Source of the DNA: Bacteroides cellulosilyticus
GTDB lineage: Bacteria; Bacteroidota; Bacteroidia; Bacteroidales; Bacteroidaceae
Assembly (NCBI RefSeq): GCF_020091405.1
Contig: NZ_CP081903.1
Coordinates: forward strand, 3,658,501-3,722,500
Length of the DNA: 64,000 bases
Direction: 5' to 3'
The position numbers and the translations under genes are program-made. This document shows, one piece after another, positions 59,311 through 64,000 of this stretch (the stretch's first letter is position 1; each line of letters starts with the position of its first letter). The notes beneath the pieces were generated by a model. That model saw only the letters and a program-made list of their open reading frames with translations, was not told the origin of the DNA and did no database searches.

Positions 59311-60555
59311 ATGACGAAAGCGGAAATACAACAAGTAAAGTTACGATTCGGCATCATTGGCAACAATGAAGCATTGATGCGTGCGATAGACGTTGCTATA
59401 CAGGTGGCGCCTACCGATCTGTCTGTACTGATAACCGGAGAAAGTGGTGTGGGTAAGGAAAGTTTTCCCCAGATCATTCACCAGTACAGTCGGCGTAAGC
59501 ATGGTCAGTATATTGCGGTGAACTGTGGTGCCATTCCCGAAGGAACTATTGACTCGGAATTGTTCGGTCATGAGAAAGGGGCTTTCACCGGTGCCATCGG
59601 TGAACGGAAAGGATATTTTGGTGAGGCGGATGGTGGAACGATTTTTCTGGATGAAGTGGGAGAGTTGCCTTTGCCTACGCAAGCACGCCTGCTCCGTGTG
59701 CTGGAAAGCGGAGAGTTCATAAAAGTCGGTTCATCCAAAGTGCAGAAGACCGATGTACGCATTGTGGCAGCTACCAATGTAAACTTGACACAGGCTATTT
59801 CCGAAGGACGTTTACGTGAAGACTTGTATTACCGCCTGAACACTGTGCCTATCCAGATACCCCCTTTGCGTGAGCGTGGAGAGGATGCATTTCTATTATT
59901 CCGTAAGTTTGCTTCGGATTTCGCCGAGAAATATCGTATGCCTGCCATCCAGTTGACGGAAGATGCCAAGCAGCTATTGATTTCCTACTCGTGGCCCGGC
60001 AATGTGCGGCAATTGAAGAATATAACGGAACAGATTTCCATCATTGAAACCAACCGTGAAATCAATGCTTCTATATTGAAAGGATATTTGCCGGAACAGA
60101 ATACGATGCAGCGGCTGCCCGCTTTGTTCGGCGTCAAAGAAACCAAGAGCTTTGAGAGTGAACGGGAAATCTTATATCAGGTTCTTTTCGATATGCGTCA
60201 GGATGTGACGGAGCTGAAAAAACTGGTACATGAGATTATGACCGAACGTGGAAAAACTGCCGCTCCGGCTGTGCCTGCTACTTATTATGCCCAACCGCCT
60301 GCCGTAGTGACTCCTGTTTCTCCGAGCGTGCCTACCATTATTCATCCTTCCATAAAGCCGTCCCACAACATTGATGAAGATATACAGGACACGGAGGAGT
60401 ATGTAGAAGAGTCTCTCTCGCTGGATGAGGTGGAGAAAGAAATGATACGGAAAGCCTTGGAAAAACATCATGGTAAACGCAAGAGTGCGGCAAAGGATCT
60501 GAATATTTCCGAGCGTACCTTATACAGAAAGATTAAAGAATATGGATTGGATTAA
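59311..60555 (+). CDS. Sigma-54-dependent AAA+ transcription activator without receiver domain
   Basis: The start at 59311 gives 414 residues. Walker A GESGVGKE (~43-50), the sigma-54 contact loop GAFTGA (~90-95), Walker B GGTIFLDE, and a C-terminal Fis-type HTH (RKSAAKDLNISERTLYRKIKEYGLD in parts) are present. There is no N-terminal receiver or sensor domain, so activity may be constitutive or controlled by a partner. Between the AAA+ domain and the HTH lies a Pro/Ala-rich linker. Its 3' end overlaps lptE by 14 nt, tying it to envelope genes. Confidence 0.93.
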   Translation: MTKAEIQQVKLRFGIIGNNEALMRAIDVAIQVAPTDLSVLITGESGVGKESFPQIIHQYSRRKHGQYIAVNCGAIPEGTIDSELFGHEKGAFTGAIGERKGYFGEADGGTIFLDEVGELPLPTQARLLRVLESGEFIKVGSSKVQKTDVRIVAATNVNLTQAISEGRLREDLYYRLNTVPIQIPPLRERGEDAFLLFRKFASDFAEKYRMPAIQLTEDAKQLLISYSWPGNVRQLKNITEQISIIETNREINASILKGYLPEQNTMQRLPALFGVKETKSFESEREILYQVLFDMRQDVTELKKLVHEIMTERGKTAAPAVPATYYAQPPAVVTPVSPSVPTIIHPSIKPSHNIDEDIQDTEEYVEESLSLDEVEKEMIRKALEKHHGKRKSAAKDLNISERTLYRKIKEYGLD

Positions 60556-61069
60556 AAAAATAGCCTCGACAGCTTTGTTGTTGAGCATCTTACTGGTAGT
60601 AAATTCGTGTAGCATTAAGATAGGACTTGCCCCGATCAGTTCGATTGACTACTCTAAAGTAAAAACTATTTCGATAGCGGATTTTCAAAATCGTGCAGAG
60701 TATGTATATGCGCCGTTGGCTACTGAATTTAACCAGAGCCTGAAAGACTTGTTCATGCGTCAGACACGCTTGTCACTGGTCAATAGTAACGCCGATCTTG
60801 AAATTGATGGTGAGATTACCGGTTATAATCAATATAACGAAGCGGTGGATGCCAGTGGATATTCTTCAAAGGTAAAAGTTACTTTGACTGTGAAAGTTAC
60901 TTTTGTGAATAATACGGATCATAAGGATGATTTCACGGATCAGCAATTCTCTGCTTTCCAAACTTATGATTCTTCTAAGCTGCTGACCGAAGTGCAAGAT
61001 GAATTGATAAGCCTGATGGTGAAAGACATAACAGAACAAATCTTTAACGCAACCGTAGCTAACTGGTAA
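60542..61069 (+). CDS. lptE: LptE-like LPS-assembly lipoprotein
   Basis: This 175-residue lipoprotein (lipobox VVNSCS, Cys ~23) matches the Bacteroidetes LptE-like family: YSKVKTISIADFQNRAEYVYAPLATEF in parts, an alternating strand region (EIDGEITGYNQYNEAVD, SKVKVTLTVKVTFVN) and helices at the end. LptE plugs the LptD translocon for LPS at the outer membrane. The gene overlaps the sigma-54 activator and is followed by the TPR-like gene and secG, probably one transcript. Confidence 0.82.
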   Translation: MDWIKKIASTALLLSILLVVNSCSIKIGLAPISSIDYSKVKTISIADFQNRAEYVYAPLATEFNQSLKDLFMRQTRLSLVNSNADLEIDGEITGYNQYNEAVDASGYSSKVKVTLTVKVTFVNNTDHKDDFTDQQFSAFQTYDSSKLLTEVQDELISLMVKDITEQIFNATVANW

Positions 61070-61077
61070 TAAAAGGA

Positions 61078-61911
61078 ATGACGCCTGTACATTTGCAACA
61101 ATGGATACAGCATCCCGAGGCGTTGAATCGGGATACCTTGTACGAACTTCGTACGCTGGTAGCCCGTTATCCTTATTTTCAGTCCCTGCGATTGCTCTAT
61201 CTCAAGAATCTCTATGTGCTGCACGATATCAACTTCGGTGCAGAATTGCGTAAAGCGGTATTGTATGTATCAGACCGCCGTGTATTGTTTTATCTGATTG
61301 AAGGTGACCGCTATGCACTCCATCCTCATACTTCCGCACATGCTGTGGGAAAGGAGTTGGAAAAGGAGCCGAGTATTGACCGTACCCTTTCGTTAATAGA
61401 CGCTTTCCTTGCCACTGTTCCGGAAGAACATTCACAGACAACGGGATTGGATTATGCAATGGACTATACCGCTTACCTGATACGGGATGATGAAGAAACG
61501 AACGAAACAGATACCTCATCAACTACCCCGACGGAAGTACCGAAATTGCGTGGGCAGGATCTGATAGATGGTTTCATTCGTCAAAGCGAAACGGAGGAAG
61601 GTATCAGCCTGAAGTTACCCAAAGAAGACAACCCGCTTTTATTGCCGTTGATTGAAGAAGAAACGGATGAGGCAGAAGAGGAAACGGTGGCTGTTGCCGA
61701 CGAAACTTCCCGGTCGGCAGTAGAGGAAACAGAGCAGGATGATAGCTGTTTTACCGAAACTTTGGCTAAAATCTATATCAAACAGCGCCGATATGACAAG
61801 GCTCTTGAAATTATTAAAAAATTAAGTTTGAATTATCCAAAAAAAAATGCTTACTTTGCAGACCAAATCAGATTTTTGGAGAAATTGATTATTAACGCTA
61901 AATCAAAATAA
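61078..61911 (+). CDS. Conserved protein with C-terminal TPR-like motif
   Basis: This 277-residue cytosolic protein has a helical N-terminal domain (TLYELRTLVARYPYFQSLRLLYLKNLY in parts), a long acidic, Thr/Glu-rich linker (residues ~140-235) and a C-terminal TPR-like hairpin (ETLAKIYIKQRRYDKALEIIKKL). It lies 8 nt after lptE and 4 nt before secG. The role is unknown; context suggests envelope or secretion. Confidence 0.7.
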   Translation: MTPVHLQQWIQHPEALNRDTLYELRTLVARYPYFQSLRLLYLKNLYVLHDINFGAELRKAVLYVSDRRVLFYLIEGDRYALHPHTSAHAVGKELEKEPSIDRTLSLIDAFLATVPEEHSQTTGLDYAMDYTAYLIRDDEETNETDTSSTTPTEVPKLRGQDLIDGFIRQSETEEGISLKLPKEDNPLLLPLIEEETDEAEEETVAVADETSRSAVEETEQDDSCFTETLAKIYIKQRRYDKALEIIKKLSLNYPKKNAYFADQIRFLEKLIINAKSK

Positions 61912-61915
61912 CAAA

Positions 61916-62293
61916 ATGTACTTATTCTTAGTTATCTTAATGGTGGTTGCATCCTTGTTGATGTGCTTCATTGTATTGATTCAAAATTCCAAAGGAGGCG
62001 GTTTAGCATCCGGCTTTTCTTCTTCCAATCAGATTATGGGCGTACGCAAGACTACTGACTTTTTGGAAAAAGGAACATGGTTCCTGGCAGGATTTATGGT
62101 CGTAATGAGTATTGCTACTGCCTATGTTGTTCCCTCTTCTTCCGGTAAAGGCGGTGATGTGATTCTGGAACAGGCACAGAAAGAAGAGAAAACCAATCCG
62201 TACAACATGCCTACTGGTACAGCTGCTCCGCAGACAGAAGCTCCAGCAGCTCCTGCAACTACTGCTCCGGCCGCTGAAGATTCAGCTAACTAA
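61916..62293 (+). CDS. secG: Preprotein translocase subunit SecG
   Basis: SecG is the small subunit of SecYEG that assists SecA cycling. The 125-residue protein has two transmembrane helices (residues ~2-22 and ~56-76) with the SecG signature IVLIQNSKGGGLASGFSSSNQ between them, and an extended Ala/Pro-rich C-terminal tail usual in Bacteroidetes. It starts 4 nt after the upstream gene. Confidence 0.95.
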   Translation: MYLFLVILMVVASLLMCFIVLIQNSKGGGLASGFSSSNQIMGVRKTTDFLEKGTWFLAGFMVVMSIATAYVVPSSSGKGGDVILEQAQKEEKTNPYNMPTGTAAPQTEAPAAPATTAPAAEDSAN

Positions 62294-62330
62294 AGTTATG
62301 TGCGGATGAACCGCAAAAAGAAATAAGAGA

Positions 62331-62367
62331 GAGGTTGACGCCGAAAAGGTGTCAGCCTCTTTTCTTT
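62331..62367 (+). terminator. Terminator after secG
   Basis: GAGGTTGACGCC (62331-62342) pairs with GGTGTCAGCCTC (62348-62359), followed by TTTTCTTTTT. Confidence 0.9.
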
Positions 62368-62383
62368 TTATGCCAGATTTAAT

Positions 62384-62391
62384 TACCTTTG
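62384..62391 (+). promoter_or_regulatory. -7 promoter element (TACCTTTG) of the MFS gene
   Basis: TACCTTTG lies 44 nt before the MFS start; T-rich sequence from the upstream terminator stands near -33. Confidence 0.6.
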
Positions 62392-62435
62392 TCGGGATTA
62401 TGCAATCTGATTAATAATTAATCTAATATAGTACA

Positions 62436-63827
62436 ATGACAGAACAATTAAAACTTAAAATGAATGACTCTAAGGCTACCCGCTGGGGAGCATTGGTGAT
62501 TGTTGCCTTTACGATGATGGCAGCTTACTATGTAAACGACGTGGTAGCACCGCTGAAAACGATGTTGGAGTCGGATCTTGCCTGGACAAGTAGTGATTTT
62601 GGATTCTTCACGGGTGGATACAGTTTCCTGAATGTATTCTTCTTGATGTTGATCTGGGGAGGATTAATTCTCGACCGTTTTGGAATCCGTTTTACCGGTA
62701 AATTGTCAACCATCCTGATGGTGGGAGGTACGGCACTTGAGTATTATGCCATGACAGGACTTGCCGGTCCGGATGCACAGATCTTCGGTCTGAATGAGAT
62801 TTTCGGTTATAAAGCAGGGGTATTTGTCGCGTTTGCCGGTTATTCTATTTTCGGTGTAGGTGCGGAAGTTGCAGGTATCACAGTCTCTAAAATTATAGCC
62901 AAATGGTTTAGAGGTAAAGAGTTGGCTACGGCTATGGGCGTGCAGGTAGCATTGGCACGTATCGGTTCGCAAGCAGGTTATGCAGTGGCTATTCCTTTGG
63001 CACGTGCTTTCGGCATTACGACTCCGGTATTGGTAGGTTTGATTTTGCTGTTGGGAGGTTTGGTTGCTTTCTTTATCTTCTCAGTGATGGATAAGAAGCT
63101 GGACAAGCAGATGGAAGCGGCAGCCATAGCGGCAGGTACCGAGGGGGAGGAAGAGAAATTCTCCTTTAAGGATGTGAAGAATATCCTCGTTAATCCGGGC
63201 TTTTGGTTGATAGCTTTGCTGTGCGTATTGTTCTACTCTTGTGTATTCCCTTTCCAGAAGTTTGCTTCCGAACTGATGATTATCAAATATGGCATCAATG
63301 AAAACGTAGCAGGAACTTTTGCCGGACTACCGGCGTTGGGAGCACTGATCCTGACTCCTATATTCGGCGGATTTATAGATAAGCGTGGTAAGTCGGCTTC
63401 TATTATGATATTGGGAGCTGCCATGCTGATAGGTGTGCACTTTATTTATGCTATTCCTGCCATTAACTATTGGTTGGTAGCTATTGGTTTGATGATTATT
63501 CTGGGTATTGCTTTCTCTTTGGTGCCGTCTGCTATGTGGCCTGCAGTTGCCAAGATATTCCCGGTGAGCCAGTTGGGTACAGCTTATGCATTGATCTTCT
63601 TCATCCAGAATATTGGTTTGTGGGGGATTCCTACGCTGATTGGTAAAGTACTTGATGTCTATTGTATCGTAGGCAAGAAGGCAGATGGAACAAATCTGTA
63701 CGATTATACGATACCGATGTGCATCTTTACCGGTATTGCCTGCTTATCTCTTGTGGTAGCCTTTATGTTGAAGAGAGCAGATAAGAAGTATGGCTATCAA
63801 CTGGAGGAACCTAATATTCAAGGATAA
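62436..63827 (+). CDS. Major facilitator superfamily transporter
   Basis: This 463-residue protein has twelve predicted transmembrane helices in two halves. The first-half MFS loop reads GLILDRFGIRFTGK and the second-half one PIFGGFIDKRGKSA. A central cytosolic loop (residues ~220-245, with GTEGEEEKFSFKDVK) separates the halves. The first helix contains YYVNDVVAPLKTMLE, unlike sugar porters. The substrate cannot be assigned. An alternative start at 62460 would remove eight residues. Confidence 0.88.
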   Translation: MTEQLKLKMNDSKATRWGALVIVAFTMMAAYYVNDVVAPLKTMLESDLAWTSSDFGFFTGGYSFLNVFFLMLIWGGLILDRFGIRFTGKLSTILMVGGTALEYYAMTGLAGPDAQIFGLNEIFGYKAGVFVAFAGYSIFGVGAEVAGITVSKIIAKWFRGKELATAMGVQVALARIGSQAGYAVAIPLARAFGITTPVLVGLILLLGGLVAFFIFSVMDKKLDKQMEAAAIAAGTEGEEEKFSFKDVKNILVNPGFWLIALLCVLFYSCVFPFQKFASELMIIKYGINENVAGTFAGLPALGALILTPIFGGFIDKRGKSASIMILGAAMLIGVHFIYAIPAINYWLVAIGLMIILGIAFSLVPSAMWPAVAKIFPVSQLGTAYALIFFIQNIGLWGIPTLIGKVLDVYCIVGKKADGTNLYDYTIPMCIFTGIACLSLVVAFMLKRADKKYGYQLEEPNIQG

Positions 63828-63840
63828 GTAAAAACAACTC

Positions 63841-64000
63841 ATGGATATGGAAACACCTGAAGGAAAAGTCAGTCTGCTGGATGCTATTCCGGTTCGTTGC
63901 GACCACATCCTGACCGAATGGGAAGGAGATTACGCTGTAATCTCCTATCCTCGGTTCAAGTATGAGTGGATGCGCAGGCTTTTGTTGCCGAAGAGTATGT
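63841..64000 (+). CDS. PqqD-like protein, 5' end only
   Basis: Only the first 53 codons are present, starting 13 nt after the MFS gene. The visible part (CDHILTEWEGDYAVISYPRF and WMRRLLLPKSM) resembles Bacteroides PqqD-family-like proteins of unknown function. The call is tentative because the diagnostic part is beyond the window. Confidence 0.5.
   Translation, partial: MDMETPEGKVSLLDAIPVRCDHILTEWEGDYAVISYPRFKYEWMRRLLLPKSM

Noticed and set aside
1..64000. tRNA, rRNA, tmRNA or known riboswitch
   Set aside because: I looked for cloverleaf ends, rRNA words and common riboswitch cores and saw none; a covariance-model scan would be needed to be certain.

Overview
The window is a chromosomal segment of a Bacteroides-type bacterium (order Bacteroidales; species not assigned). 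The evidence is many promoters with the Bacteroides -7 consensus TAnnTTTG (several with TTTG 19-20 nt upstream), very few Shine-Dalgarno sites, an S1 protein of Bacteroidetes layout, a SusC-like TonB receptor, short-lipobox lipoproteins, and the families LptC/LptE, DUF4837, DUF3810 and DUF4105. No rRNA, tRNA, CRISPR array, integrase or transposase of a classical IS was seen.

Layout. 1-7.4 kb: the 5' part of a TonB receptor gene (minus strand), a YecH-like small protein, a type II pantothenate kinase, then a three-gene secreted/lipoprotein cluster (beta-helix, WG-repeat, YD-like lipoproteins) behind a long leader that contains a lysine/arginine-rich leader ORF and two mutually exclusive hairpins. 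7.4-25.8 kb: housekeeping genes: rpsA, rnz, an ECF sigma operon, mazG and a DUF3810 gene, valS, secA, a degenerate alkaline-phosphatase-fold protein and a DUF4105 protein. 25.8-26.4 kb: a PIN-domain toxin-antitoxin pair.

26.7-46.2 kb is an accessory island. It holds an unrecognised 523-residue protein, a HTH protein, a primase-like (BT4734-type) protein and a DUF3987 helicase-like protein separated by a single stop codon, an Rpn-type PD-(D/E)XK nuclease with a repetitive coiled coil, a 634-residue protein that I read as a divergent, probably catalytically inactive prokaryotic Argonaute, DUF6266, a phage-like amidase, a 33-residue 'smalltalk' protein with a strong Shine-Dalgarno site, and an Rhs locus. 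The Rhs locus has one full-length Rhs gene with its candidate immunity gene, followed by a displaced Rhs tip carrying a metzincin-type zinc site and a lipoprotein immunity candidate. The two modules share a 600-bp near-identical direct repeat and related 3' tails.

46.3-64 kb returns to core genes: ndk, coaX (type III pantothenate kinase), a FadL-like porin, a TPR protein, lptC, a CNNM/CBS protein, a PpiD-like chaperone, rlmN, DUF4837, pdxA, a sigma-54 activator, lptE, a TPR-like protein, secG, an MFS transporter and the start of a PqqD-like gene. Envelope biogenesis dominates this part (LptC, LptE, SecA, SecG, PpiD).

The most interesting items are the Rpn nuclease/Argonaute-like pair, the leader-peptide attenuator-like region at 3.4-3.7 kb, the displaced Rhs tip, and two copies of an inverted-repeat element built on an 11-bp period. 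All family assignments were made by reading the translated sequence; no database search was run.
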